A stretch of 64,000 nucleotides of DNA from the NCBI GenBank assembly GCA_902619315.1, contig CACNDW010000003.1, positions 62,001 through 126,000 of the forward strand, in the 5' to 3' direction. Origin of the DNA: an uncultured Bacteroidota bacterium. GTDB lineage: Bacteria; Bacteroidota; Bacteroidia; Flavobacteriales; Flavobacteriaceae. Numbering within the stretch: the first letter of the stretch is position 1; the number at the start of each line of letters is the position of its first letter. Position numbers and translations under genes: made by a program. A model generated the notes under the pieces. The model ran no database searches and had not been told where the DNA came from. It was given only the letters and a program-made list of their open reading frames with translations. Shown here piece by piece: positions 45,849 through 54,825 of this stretch.

Positions 45849-46655
45849 ATGCAAAGCATCATAGAATCCGCATGGGAAAATCGATCATTACTCGAAAAAA
45901 GTGAAACCCAGGAAGCCATTAGAGAAGTTATCCGTCAATTAGACACCGGAAAATTGCGAGTAGCAAGTCCCACCGATGGGGGTTGGCAAGTCAACGAATG
46001 GGTCAAAAAAGGAGTCGTACTCTACTTTCCCATCCAAAAGATGGAGACTTTGGAAGCTGGTCCCATGGAATTTCACGATAAAATGCCTCTAAAAAGAGGC
46101 TATAAAGAAAAAGGAATTCGGGTCGTTCCCCATGCCATCGCACGATACGGAGCCTATATTTCCTGCGGAGTCATTCTCATGCCCAGCTATGTGAATATCG
46201 GTGCCTATGTTGATGCAGGAACCATGGTGGATACCTGGGCAACTGTGGGCAGTTGTGCTCAAATTGGAAAAAATGTACACCTTAGTGGTGGTGTAGGCAT
46301 CGGAGGAGTGTTAGAACCCCTTCAAGCTGCTCCTGTGATCATCGAAGACAATGCTTTTATTGGATCAAGGTGTATCGTGGTAGAGGGAGCCAAAGTTGGA
46401 AAAGAAGCTGTATTGGGTGCTAATGTAGTCATCACCGCCTCAACCAAAGTAATTGATGTTTCGGGAGAAAGCCCGGTCGAATACCGTGGAGTGGTCCCCG
46501 AAAGATCCGTGGTCATTCCCGGAGGTTATACCAAAACTTTCCCCGCAGGAGATTATCAGGTACCTTGTGCTTTGATCATTGGTCAAAGAAAAGAAAGTAC
46601 GGATAAAAAGACCTCCTTGAACAATGCGCTAAGAGAACATGATGTAGCCGTATAA
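45849..46655 (+). CDS. dapD: DapD, tetrahydrodipicolinate N-succinyltransferase
   Basis: It succinylates tetrahydrodipicolinate in the lysine pathway. The start MQSIIESAWENRSLL fits the family; the in-frame ATG 15 bases upstream is less likely. The body is a left-handed beta-helix of hexapeptide repeats (VIIEDNAFIGSRCIVVEGAKVGKEAVLGANVVIT) with the preceding GAYVDAGTMVDTWATVGSCAQIGKNVHLSGGVGIGGVLEPLQ. 268 residues, complete. Confidence 0.96.
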   Translation: MQSIIESAWENRSLLEKSETQEAIREVIRQLDTGKLRVASPTDGGWQVNEWVKKGVVLYFPIQKMETLEAGPMEFHDKMPLKRGYKEKGIRVVPHAIARYGAYISCGVILMPSYVNIGAYVDAGTMVDTWATVGSCAQIGKNVHLSGGVGIGGVLEPLQAAPVIIEDNAFIGSRCIVVEGAKVGKEAVLGANVVITASTKVIDVSGESPVEYRGVVPERSVVIPGGYTKTFPAGDYQVPCALIIGQRKESTDKKTSLNNALREHDVAV

Positions 46656-46668
46656 GGCCGACTGAATT

Positions 46669-47577
46669 ATGCTCGATCTCGCCATTGTTATTGTCAACTA
46701 CCGTTCTTGGCCTAAACTAGAGTGCTGCCTGTCAAGTCTTGACCATCAAAAAGAAAAGGCAGAGAAGGTAATTGTGGTAGACAACCACTCCGACGATGGA
46801 GTGCTCGAAAGTTTTATTGAAAAATTCCCCTGGGTAGAGTGGATTAAAAATGACACCAATGCAGGTTTTGCTGCGGCCTGTAATCTGGGAGCACAAAACA
46901 TCTTAAACCGATGGCTGTTGTTTCTTAATCCCGATACGCGACTGCCCAAAGACTGTTTGCAGACTTTGATCCCCTATTGTGATCAACATCCCGACTTTCA
47001 TTTGATCACCATCAAACAATTGAGTGAAAGCGGAAAAAACACACATCCCTATGGCATTTTTCCTAATATATGGAACAGTGCGGGACTACTGCGATCTATG
47101 GAACGATTGATTTTGTATCCCGACCAAACCAAAAAGGCAATGGCCAAAAACCCAATCGCCTTTCCCCAATGGATTTCAGGTTCCTTTGTGATGATGCACA
47201 AGGAACATTTTGATATGATTGGAGGCTGGGACGATCGGTTTTGGATGTATTGTGAAGACATTGATTTATCCAAAAGAGCTGCTGATGCTAAACTCAGTAG
47301 GGTTTTACTTAATGAATGGGAATGCCTCCACTCTCATGGAGTTTCGTCCCGTAGTAATTTAGAAACCAAAATAAAGACCAAAGCAGCCGTCATTAAATCT
47401 ACCCACATTTACATTGAAAAGCATTTTTTAGGAAATAATAAAAGATGGGCACACCGATGGTTAAAATTCCACAAGAAAGTTGAATTGTATTTGTTGAGTT
47501 TTATCGACTCCTCTAAAAGAGAAATCCTAAAAGTATTAATTCCATTTTGGCGTGAATTGTTTTCTAAGGGATTTTAA
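46669..47577 (+). CDS. Glycosyltransferase family 2 (rhamnosyltransferase-like)
   Basis: A GT-A fold: AIVIVNYRSWPKLECCLSSL, VIVVDNHSDDG, NDTNAGFAAACNLGAQN, then WLLFLNPDTRLPKDCLQTL, and the acceptor part WISGSFVMMHKEHFDMIGGWDDRFWMYCEDIDLSKRA. Such enzymes add rhamnose or similar sugars to envelope glycans. It has no signal, so it works on the cytoplasmic side. Thirteen bases after dapD and two before tsaC. Confidence 0.92.
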   Translation: MLDLAIVIVNYRSWPKLECCLSSLDHQKEKAEKVIVVDNHSDDGVLESFIEKFPWVEWIKNDTNAGFAAACNLGAQNILNRWLLFLNPDTRLPKDCLQTLIPYCDQHPDFHLITIKQLSESGKNTHPYGIFPNIWNSAGLLRSMERLILYPDQTKKAMAKNPIAFPQWISGSFVMMHKEHFDMIGGWDDRFWMYCEDIDLSKRAADAKLSRVLLNEWECLHSHGVSSRSNLETKIKTKAAVIKSTHIYIEKHFLGNNKRWAHRWLKFHKKVELYLLSFIDSSKREILKVLIPFWRELFSKGF

Positions 47578-47579
47578 TA

Positions 47580-48164
47580 TTGATCAAGCTAAGAGAAAGC
47601 ACTATTTTTGTACCATCAATGAAACAGGTAATTAAAATTTTGAAAGCCGGAAAGCTTCTCCTTTCCCCTACCGATACCATATGGGGAATTCTCTGTGATG
47701 CCACTAACCCAAGTGCTGTGGACAAAGTTTATAATTTAAAAAAAAGACCCGATAGCAAAGCCATGATATGTATGGTAGCTGATCTGAAGATGCTCCAAAA
47801 ACACATTGAATATTTACCTAAAAAACTTCATCATTACATTAATGACCAAAGACCAACTACTATCATTTATAAAGATCCCAAAGGCATTGCACAAAATGCA
47901 ATCGCTCAGGAAAATACGGTAGCTATCAGAGTGGTAAATCATCACTTTTGCACCCCTTTGATCAAGGCCTTTGGAAAACCTTTGATTTCAACTTCTGCCA
48001 ACATCAGTGGTGCTTCACACCCTTATAAATTCTCAGATATTGATACGGAAATTATAAATGGAGTTGACCATATAATTAATTTAGACAAATATAAAGTGAA
48101 TAAAAAGCCTTCAAGAATCATAAAAATTGAACCGTCGGGGGAAATATCCCTTTTGAGACCCTAA
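47580..48164 (+). CDS. tsaC: Threonylcarbamoyl-AMP synthase (TsaC/Sua5/YrdC)
   Basis: It makes threonylcarbamoyl-AMP for the t6A modification of tRNAs reading ANN codons. IKILKAGKLLLSPTDTIWGILCDATN, VYNLKKRPDSKAM, HHYINDQRPTTIIYKDP and GKPLISTSANISGASHP are the YrdC motifs. The start is taken at TTG 47580, two bases after the previous stop; an ATG at 47619 is an alternative and would still keep the core. 194 residues, without a Sua5 C-domain. Confidence 0.93.
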   Translation: MIKLRESTIFVPSMKQVIKILKAGKLLLSPTDTIWGILCDATNPSAVDKVYNLKKRPDSKAMICMVADLKMLQKHIEYLPKKLHHYINDQRPTTIIYKDPKGIAQNAIAQENTVAIRVVNHHFCTPLIKAFGKPLISTSANISGASHPYKFSDIDTEIINGVDHIINLDKYKVNKKPSRIIKIEPSGEISLLRP

Positions 48165-48166
48165 TC

Positions 48167-49597
48167 ATGTTAAACAAAGACTTCCATGCTGTTCTTCAAA
48201 AAGAAGTGTTTCAAGCCTTAGCCCGCTGTGCGGACAATTTGTCCCTTGAGAGTTATCTGGTAGGCGGTTTTGTTCGCGATCATATACTCGGAGGAGTGAA
48301 AGCCAAAGACATTGACGTGGTAACTGTAGGTTCAGGAATTGAACTAGCCAAAGCGGTACAAAAACAATTACCCGGTACACAAGCAGTTCAGCAATTTAAA
48401 TCATATGGAACCGCAATGGTTAAATGGCGAGATATTAGTTTGGAATTTGTAGGTGCAAGAAAGGAATCTTATTCACAGAACAGTAGAAATCCAAAAGTCA
48501 CCCAAGGAACTTTGGAGGACGACCAAAACAGGAGAGATTTTACCATTAACGCATTGGCCGTCAGCCTGAATAGAAAGGATAAAGGGACTCTCATAGATCC
48601 ATTTAATGGTTTGGATGACCTCCAAAATGGTATTATCAGGACTCCTTTGGAACCTACAGTTACTTATTCCGATGATCCTCTCCGCATGCTACGTGCAATA
48701 AGGTTTGCAACCCAATTGAATTTTAAAATTGAAGACAAATCAATCGTAGCAATCAAAAAAAATGCGCATAGAATTGGAATAATCTCCAAAGAACGTATTG
48801 TAGATGAACTTCATAAAATATTGCTGACAACTAAACCCTCCAGTGGGTTTCTCATGCTGGAACAAAATGATCTTTTGGAAGGCATCCTGCCAGAACTGAT
48901 CCAACTCAAAGGAATAGATGAAATTGAAGGCAAAAGTCATAAAGATAATTTTTATCATACCCTTGAGGTGGTTGACAACATTTCACAACACACAGAAAAT
49001 CTTTGGCTCCGATGGGCAGCACTTTTACACGATATTGGAAAGGCACCGACCAAAAAGTTTCACCCTAAAATTGGATGGACTTTTCATGGGCACGAGTTCG
49101 TTGGCTCCAAAATGGTCCATAAACTCTTCAAGCGTCTTAAAATGCCACTAAATGAAAAAATGAAATACGTTCAAAAACTGGTTATGTTGAGCTCCAGACC
49201 CATTATCATTGCAGAAGACATTGTTACTGACGCTGCTGTAAGACGGCTCGTTTTCGATGCAGGTGAAATTTTAGAGGATTTGATAACCCTTTGCGAGGCA
49301 GACATTACCACCAAAAATCCTGATAGATTCAAACGATATCGCAATAATTTTAAGATTGTAAGGAAAAAAATCAAAGAAGTCGAGAAAAGAGACCGAATCA
49401 GGAATTTTCAACCGCCTGTAACCGGAGAAGTGATCATGAATCATTTTAATTTAAGACCTTGCAAAGAAATAGGGATGATCAAAGAAGCCATAAAAGAAGC
49501 AATATTGGAAGGTGAGATTCCCAATGAATACAATGCAGCCTTTGCCTTAATGATAAAAAAAGGAAGTGAAATAGGACTTGAAGCCTATGGAGAATAG
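48167..49597 (+). CDS. cca: tRNA nucleotidyltransferase / poly(A) polymerase with HD domain
   Basis: An N-terminal class II nucleotidyltransferase (YLVGGFVRDHILGGVKAKDIDVVTVGSG, DQNRRDFTINALAVSL, DDPLRMLRAIRFATQL) and a C-terminal HD phosphohydrolase (LRWAALLHDIGKAPTKKF, HGHEFVGSKMVHKLFKRLKM). It adds or repairs the 3' CCA of tRNAs; the two tRNA-Pro genes in this window do not encode a full CCA, which fits a need for it. 476 residues. Confidence 0.94.
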   Translation: MLNKDFHAVLQKEVFQALARCADNLSLESYLVGGFVRDHILGGVKAKDIDVVTVGSGIELAKAVQKQLPGTQAVQQFKSYGTAMVKWRDISLEFVGARKESYSQNSRNPKVTQGTLEDDQNRRDFTINALAVSLNRKDKGTLIDPFNGLDDLQNGIIRTPLEPTVTYSDDPLRMLRAIRFATQLNFKIEDKSIVAIKKNAHRIGIISKERIVDELHKILLTTKPSSGFLMLEQNDLLEGILPELIQLKGIDEIEGKSHKDNFYHTLEVVDNISQHTENLWLRWAALLHDIGKAPTKKFHPKIGWTFHGHEFVGSKMVHKLFKRLKMPLNEKMKYVQKLVMLSSRPIIIAEDIVTDAAVRRLVFDAGEILEDLITLCEADITTKNPDRFKRYRNNFKIVRKKIKEVEKRDRIRNFQPPVTGEVIMNHFNLRPCKEIGMIKEAIKEAILEGEIPNEYNAAFALMIKKGSEIGLEAYGE

Positions 49598-50606
49598 TTT
49601 TAAAATGTCGGTCAAGATCAGTCTAATCTTGGTTTATTTGGTTATTGCAGCTGGTTCCATTGTCCGAATGACAGGAAGTGGTATGGGTTGCCCTGATTGG
49701 CCCAAATGTTTTGGCTATTGGATTCCACCAACCGAAAGGACTCAACTTGACTGGAAACCTGGTCACCAATACACCAAAGGACAGGTCATTATTCTAAATG
49801 AAGAACTCAGGGTCGCCAATGGTAACTTTAAGTCTTCCAAAACATTTAGTGACCTTAATTGGGGCTTTTACACACAGCATGACTATGCCATTTTTGATCC
49901 CTACGAGACATGGATTGAATATTTAAATCGTTTGTTAGGAGTATTAGCCGGATTGGCAGTTTTGATCATGACGATTTTATCTTTTTGGAAATGGAAAAAA
50001 AATATCTCCCATACTTTCATTTCCGTTTTAATTCTTTTAGGAATGGGATTCCAAGCTTGGTTGGGAAAAACGGTTGTGGATTCTAATTTGGCACCCTACA
50101 GAGTCAGCCTGCATATGGGTATGGCCCTTTTGATTGTATTAGGATTAGTTTTTTTACTCTTTTCAAATCAAAAAAAGACAATTTCAATACCTAGAAATAT
50201 TACTTTAAAAGTATTGGCATGGTTTGCGGTGTTACTTACGCTTTTTCAAATTGGGTTAGGAACCCAAGTCCGTCAATTTGTAGATTTACAAATGCATGAA
50301 CCTCCCGGTCAATGGCTCGACCCTGCGCCAATCAAATTTTATGTCCACCGAACTTTTTCACTAGTGGTTTTGGGAGTTCATTTAATTTTATTTTGGATAT
50401 TGCGAAAAATGAAACACAATTTCAAGGTCTTCAATCAAATTTTGGGATTGATCGGGTTGGAGATTTTTAGCGGTATTTTGATGTTTTATTTCGATTTTCC
50501 TTTCAGTTCTCAACCTTTACATTTAATCATCGCGGCCATGCTTTTCGGGGCACAATCTTTTTTTATATTACAAATAACCTCAAACAGAAACTCCTATGAT
50601 CTATAG
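49587..50606 (+). CDS. ctaA: CtaA/COX15-type haem A synthase
   Basis: About eight membrane helices. VIAAGSIVRMTGSGMGCPDWPKCFGYWIPPTE is the conserved first segment, GFQAWLGKTVVDSNLAPYRVSLHMGMALLIV the second, and GLGTQVRQFVDL with FYVHRTFSLVVLGVHL the later haem-ligating His positions. It converts haem O to haem A for cytochrome c oxidase. The ATG 49587 is chosen over TTG 49578; either way it overlaps cca. Confidence 0.93.
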   Translation: MENSFKMSVKISLILVYLVIAAGSIVRMTGSGMGCPDWPKCFGYWIPPTERTQLDWKPGHQYTKGQVIILNEELRVANGNFKSSKTFSDLNWGFYTQHDYAIFDPYETWIEYLNRLLGVLAGLAVLIMTILSFWKWKKNISHTFISVLILLGMGFQAWLGKTVVDSNLAPYRVSLHMGMALLIVLGLVFLLFSNQKKTISIPRNITLKVLAWFAVLLTLFQIGLGTQVRQFVDLQMHEPPGQWLDPAPIKFYVHRTFSLVVLGVHLILFWILRKMKHNFKVFNQILGLIGLEIFSGILMFYFDFPFSSQPLHLIIAAMLFGAQSFFILQITSNRNSYDL

Positions 50607-51090
50607 AATGCGTGTAATTTTAGACACCGAAACCGATGTAATCCGAGATTTTGAAATTGAAGCCACCGCCACACTAGAAGAACTGCACGACGCGGTCTCA
50701 CAATCCTTTGGGTTTGCAGGCAACGAAATGGCTTCCTTCTATCGCTCTGATGAAAATTGGGCCCAAGGTGAGGAATTACCCTTGGTCGATATGGGAGTGG
50801 GAGAAAAACCACTCAACGAAAGACCGCTTAATAAAATACTATCAGAAAATGAAAATCGTCTGATATACGTATACGATTTCCTCAACCTTTGGACTTTTTT
50901 TGTAGAATTGATTGAAACTGCTGAAAAAGACCACCTTAAAGGTTACCCTAGTCTGATTTTTTCCCATGGTGAAGTCCCGGAAACCCCTCCAGCTAAAAAT
51001 TTTATTGCAAAAGAAGACTTTGATGAGAATGAGATTGATGAAAAAGGTGACTTAGAAGAAGATGAATTTGAAGGTGACCAATTCTATTAA
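50596..51090 (+). CDS. Plasmid pRiA4b ORF-3-like protein
   Basis: RMRVILDTETDVIRDFEIEATATLEELHDAVSQSFGFAGNEMASFY and later WAQGEELPLVDMG match the pRiA4b ORF-3 / IS1096 TnpR-like family, which despite its name is a chromosomal gene in most Bacteroidota. The C-terminal 30 residues are strongly acidic (EEDEFEGDQFY). The function is unknown. It starts 11 bases inside ctaA and converges with the next gene, overlapping by four bases. Confidence 0.85.
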   Translation: MIYRMRVILDTETDVIRDFEIEATATLEELHDAVSQSFGFAGNEMASFYRSDENWAQGEELPLVDMGVGEKPLNERPLNKILSENENRLIYVYDFLNLWTFFVELIETAEKDHLKGYPSLIFSHGEVPETPPAKNFIAKEDFDENEIDEKGDLEEDEFEGDQFY

Positions 51091-52148
51091 AGTAAGTCCC
51101 CCAAACTTACATTTTGATAATTCCTCTTCATATAATCAAATGAGGCTTGCATCAACTCTCCCATGGATTTACTTTTAGTAAAGGCATCGTCTTTAGTAAA
51201 AACAAAAATTTCATTTTTGAGTTTTTCTAAATTTTCTGGAATTGACAAACGATCTTTTTTCATGATGTTAACCAGAAAATCGATTCGGTTGCCCGAATTG
51301 ATCAATCGACGCGAAACTATAGAACGTTCCTCAATTTTGTATTGGATGATGGATTCGTGATTTAACTTATCTTTAATCACCATCATCAATGGATAATTCT
51401 CCTTAAAGAATTGGGGTCTATATACCGATAGTTTCCCCTCAAAGCATTGTTGGTCAAAATCTATGGCCCTGATCTTGTAGATTACATGATCAAAATCGTG
51501 AATAGGGATCACAACGTAGTTGTAGGCGCGCATATCCCCAAGCAAGCGTACCATACATCGTTCATTGAACTTAACACACTCTTTAGCAATTTGAGCTTTT
51601 TCAGCAGCACTGCAATCTGGTAGATAATCCTTGATAAATATATCCCCTGGAATTCCTGCAATATGTTCCTCAATCAAAGTATCATGATTAACCATATAAT
51701 TTAAGTTGTAGGGTGAAAGTGTATGTTCAAACTCCAAACCGTAAACTCGAGATGCATCGGTTTTCTTTACATAGAAATAGGTAAAATTATCGTTCAGAAT
51801 ATTTCGAATTTTAATCCGAAAAGGTTTAGAATTGCCAAAAGTGCAGTAATCGATCGCATCAATATTCAAATCGGGTATAGAAGAATCATTACCATCCGAG
51901 TGTAAAAGAGTATATATTGTTTTGAGTTGGTAATCTATTTCCTCACGATCAGAATCTGAATAGTAAACCCTAACCCATAGGGTATCATTATCATATTTAT
52001 CGTGTACGATTACAGAGCCAGAAAATCGTAACAAATCTTCATAACAAATCGAAGACTCCATCCAACGATCGTACTTTTTTAAAAAATGCATCAAGGCATC
52101 GGATATTGGAAAAAAAGGCTTTTTTTTGGATATCAATTTCTCCTCCAC
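51087..52148 (-). CDS. Conserved protein of unknown function, 353 aa, faintly kinase-like
   Basis: A soluble protein with no signal peptide and no domain I recognise with confidence. The start is GTG at 52148, supported by GGAGG-rich codons and a -7 element 13 bases upstream. The middle has LIEEHIAGIPGDIFIKDYL, and further on CMVRLLGDMRAYNYVVIPI followed by VIYKIRAIDFDQQCFEG. The pair LGDMRAYNYVV and IRAIDFDQ is reminiscent of the catalytic loop (HGDLxxxN) and the metal-binding D-F-D of small-molecule kinases, though the first His is Leu. This is inference from pattern only. It stands alone between the ctaA operon and uvrB. Confidence 0.75.
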   Translation of the reverse strand: MEEKLISKKKPFFPISDALMHFLKKYDRWMESSICYEDLLRFSGSVIVHDKYDNDTLWVRVYYSDSDREEIDYQLKTIYTLLHSDGNDSSIPDLNIDAIDYCTFGNSKPFRIKIRNILNDNFTYFYVKKTDASRVYGLEFEHTLSPYNLNYMVNHDTLIEEHIAGIPGDIFIKDYLPDCSAAEKAQIAKECVKFNERCMVRLLGDMRAYNYVVIPIHDFDHVIYKIRAIDFDQQCFEGKLSVYRPQFFKENYPLMMVIKDKLNHESIIQYKIEERSIVSRRLINSGNRIDFLVNIMKKDRLSIPENLEKLKNEIFVFTKDDAFTKSKSMGELMQASFDYMKRNYQNVSLGDLL

Positions 52149-52161
52149 TCTACTTTTTATT

Positions 52162-52169
52162 CAAAAATA
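52162..52169 (-). promoter_or_regulatory. -7 element of the 353-residue gene
   Basis: Minus-strand TATTTTTG, a match to TAnnTTTG, 13 bases before the GTG at 52148. It supports that start. Confidence 0.4.
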
Positions 52170-52263
52170 CCTCTTTTTCCGCATTGTATTTCTATAATTG
52201 CTTAATAAGGTAAAACAATAGTGTAAAATTGGGGAACAGTGATTTAAGCTTTAATTTTACTGG

Positions 52264-54255
52264 ATGGAATTTAAACTGGAGTCCACCTTTTTACCCACCG
52301 GAGACCAACCGGAGGCTATCCGTGAGATTACTACGTGTTTTTCAGAAGGAGAAAAATACGTCACCTTACAAGGGGTTACAGGCTCTGGTAAGACATTTAC
52401 CGTAGCAAATGCAGTACAAGAGTTACAACTACCTACATTGGTTTTGGCCCACAATAAGACCTTAGCCGCACAACTTTATTCTGAATTCAAACAGTTTTTC
52501 CCAAACAATGCTATAGAGTATTTTGTTTCCTATTATGACTACTACCAACCAGAAGCCTATATTCCAACTAGTGGCTTATATATTGAAAAAGACCTTTCAA
52601 TCAATGAAGAAATTGAAAAGCTGCGATTGAGTACAACCTCCTCCCTCCTCTCAGGAAGAAGGGATGTATTAGTTGTCGCCTCTGTATCCTGTTTGTATGG
52701 AATTGGAAACCCAGCCGAATTTCAAAAAAATGTCATCGCTGTTGAAAAAGGGGAGGTCATTTCGAGAACCCAACTATTGCTGCAATTGGTACAAAGCCTT
52801 TACTCGCGCACAACGGGTGAATTTAACCGAGGTAATTTCAGGGTCAACGGTGATGTCATTGATATCTTCCCCGGCTACGCAGATGTGGCTTATAAAATCC
52901 ATTTTTTTGGCGATGAAATCGAAGAAATTGAATCTTTTGACCCCATAGAAAACAAACTTTTAGAAAAATTTGATCGAGTGACACTTTTTCCCGCAAATAT
53001 GTTTGTTACTTCTCCGGAAATCCTCCAAAACGCCATCACTCAAATCCAAGATGACTTGGTAAAACAGGTCGAATATTTTAATGCCAACGGTAGTTTTTTG
53101 GAAGCCAAGCGATTGCATGAACGGACGGAATTTGACTTGGAGATGATCCGTGAATTAGGATATTGTTCTGGAATTGAGAATTATTCTCGCTATCTTGACG
53201 GAAGAGAACCCGGAACTCGACCATTCTGTTTGCTTGATTATTTCCCAAACGATTTTTTGATGGTTGTGGACGAAAGCCATGTAACCATTTCTCAGGTTCA
53301 TGCCATGTATGGAGGGGACCGAAGTCGAAAGGAAAACCTGGTAAATTATGGCTTCCGTTTACCAGCTGCTATGGACAACCGACCTTTAAAATTTGAAGAA
53401 TTTGAAGCCTTGCAAAATCAAGTACTTTATGTCAGTGCTACTCCAGCAGACTATGAACTCAAACAAACTGAGGGGGTGTATGTTGAACAAATCATTCGAC
53501 CGACTGGACTGTTGGATCCTGAAATAGAGATTCGACCCAGTTTGAATCAAATCGACGATCTTATCGAAGAAATTCAAATCAGAGTAGAAAAAGACGAGCG
53601 GACCCTGGTGACTACTTTGACCAAGAGAATGGCGGAAGAATTGACCAAATATTTAGCTCGTGTCAACATCCGTTGTCGATATATCCACAGTGATGTGGAA
53701 ACCTTGGAACGGGTAGAAATAATGCAGGACCTGCGTAAAGGATTATTTGACGTATTGGTAGGGGTTAACCTGCTGAGAGAGGGTTTGGACTTACCAGAAG
53801 TTTCCTTGGTGGCCATTTTGGATGCAGATAAAGAGGGCTTTTTAAGAAGTCACCGTTCCTTGACACAAACTATAGGTCGGGCTGCGAGAAATGTAAATGG
53901 AAAGGCCATCATGTATGCTGACAACATTACCAAAAGCATGCAAAAAACAATCGATGAAACCCTCTATCGCAGGGACAAACAAAAGAAATATAATCTAAAA
54001 AACAATCTTACTCCGAAGGCTCTTAACAAGTCATTGGATAATGCTTTATCCAAAAATTCGGTAGCCACGCATGCCCTGGAGCTAAGTGATAGAAAAGCCG
54101 CCGAGGCCAAAAACCGATATTTGAGTAAAGAAGAGGTAGAAAAGAAAATCCGTGAGTCGCGAAGGGCCATGGAAGCTGCCGCCAAAGATTTGGACTTTAT
54201 TGAGGCCGCAAGACTTAGAGATGAGATCAAATCTTTACAAAACATACTGCAATAA
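52264..54255 (+). CDS. uvrB: UvrB, excision-repair helicase subunit
   Basis: With UvrA and UvrC it removes bulky DNA lesions. The start is FKLESTFLPTGDQPEAIREI; Walker A is LQGVTGSGKTFTVANAV, the beta-hairpin YYDYYQPEAYIP follows, DEXX is VDESHV, and motifs V-VI read LVGVNLLREGLDLPEVSLVAILDADKEGFLRS with QTIGRAARN. A C-terminal UVR motif (AAKDLDFIEAARLRDEIKSLQ) that binds UvrC is present. 663 residues. A bidirectional terminator follows at once. Confidence 0.98.
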   Translation: MEFKLESTFLPTGDQPEAIREITTCFSEGEKYVTLQGVTGSGKTFTVANAVQELQLPTLVLAHNKTLAAQLYSEFKQFFPNNAIEYFVSYYDYYQPEAYIPTSGLYIEKDLSINEEIEKLRLSTTSSLLSGRRDVLVVASVSCLYGIGNPAEFQKNVIAVEKGEVISRTQLLLQLVQSLYSRTTGEFNRGNFRVNGDVIDIFPGYADVAYKIHFFGDEIEEIESFDPIENKLLEKFDRVTLFPANMFVTSPEILQNAITQIQDDLVKQVEYFNANGSFLEAKRLHERTEFDLEMIRELGYCSGIENYSRYLDGREPGTRPFCLLDYFPNDFLMVVDESHVTISQVHAMYGGDRSRKENLVNYGFRLPAAMDNRPLKFEEFEALQNQVLYVSATPADYELKQTEGVYVEQIIRPTGLLDPEIEIRPSLNQIDDLIEEIQIRVEKDERTLVTTLTKRMAEELTKYLARVNIRCRYIHSDVETLERVEIMQDLRKGLFDVLVGVNLLREGLDLPEVSLVAILDADKEGFLRSHRSLTQTIGRAARNVNGKAIMYADNITKSMQKTIDETLYRRDKQKKYNLKNNLTPKALNKSLDNALSKNSVATHALELSDRKAAEAKNRYLSKEEVEKKIRESRRAMEAAAKDLDFIEAARLRDEIKSLQNILQ

Positions 54256-54284
54256 AAAAGGCTCGATCGGTGACCGAGCCTTTT
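54256..54284. terminator. Bidirectional terminator between uvrB and hsp20
   Basis: AAAAGGCTCG (54256-54265) pairs with CGAGCCTTTT (54275-54284) around a nine-base loop. The A and T flanks give a U-tract on both strands, so it serves uvrB and the convergent hsp20 gene. Confidence 0.85.
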
Positions 54285-54307
54285 CGTGATAAACAAAATT
54301 AATTCAT

Positions 54308-54724
54308 TTACTTTATGGAAATCAATTTTTTTGGTTGGGGTAAAGCCTCCTCTTTCTTAGGGAGACTGACTGTCAAAATTCCTTCTTTGTAATTCGCACT
54401 AATTTTATCAGTTGACACAGTTTCGGGAATGTTGAATGATCTTATAAAAGAGCTGTATCCAAATTCCTTTCGGGTAAAGCTACTGTCTTCTTCGCTAGAG
54501 TTACTCTCGATTCGAGAGGAGATAGTCAATACACCCTCTTCCAACTCGATTTTAAAATCATTTTTTTTCTTACCTGGAGCGGCTAATTGAATATCGAAAT
54601 GATCATCGGCTTCGATGATATTAGCTGCAGGAATATTATTACTATTGTGGTTCCAATCTTGATTGAGAAAAAGATCATCGATCAAGGAGGTAAATAATGG
54701 ATTTTGTCTTTTGATTAAATTCAT
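54308..54724 (-). CDS. Hsp20/alpha-crystallin small heat-shock protein
   Basis: A 138-residue holdase. The alpha-crystallin domain runs from about residue 35: NIIEADDHFDIQLAAPGKKKNDFKIELEEGVLTISS, then FIRSFNIPETVSTDKISANYKEGILTVSLPKKE, with the conserved GILTVSLPK close to the C-terminus and a final KLISIK that may be the IxI oligomerisation tail. It prevents aggregation under heat or other stress. It stands alone, convergent with uvrB. Confidence 0.95.
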   Translation of the reverse strand: MNLIKRQNPLFTSLIDDLFLNQDWNHNSNNIPAANIIEADDHFDIQLAAPGKKKNDFKIELEEGVLTISSRIESNSSEEDSSFTRKEFGYSSFIRSFNIPETVSTDKISANYKEGILTVSLPKKEEALPQPKKLISIK

Positions 54725-54825
54725 GATATTAAGATTTTAAATTAAACTTTTTATAAAACTTATTTCAAACCCTATACCATTAAAAAATATATGACAATAT
54801 GTCTGTAAATTTCTTAAAACTCATG

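Noticed and set aside
45767..45919. N-terminal extension of RuvX
   Set aside because: It would cover the divergent promoters and the dapD start; the family begins at MAVLIGIDFG.
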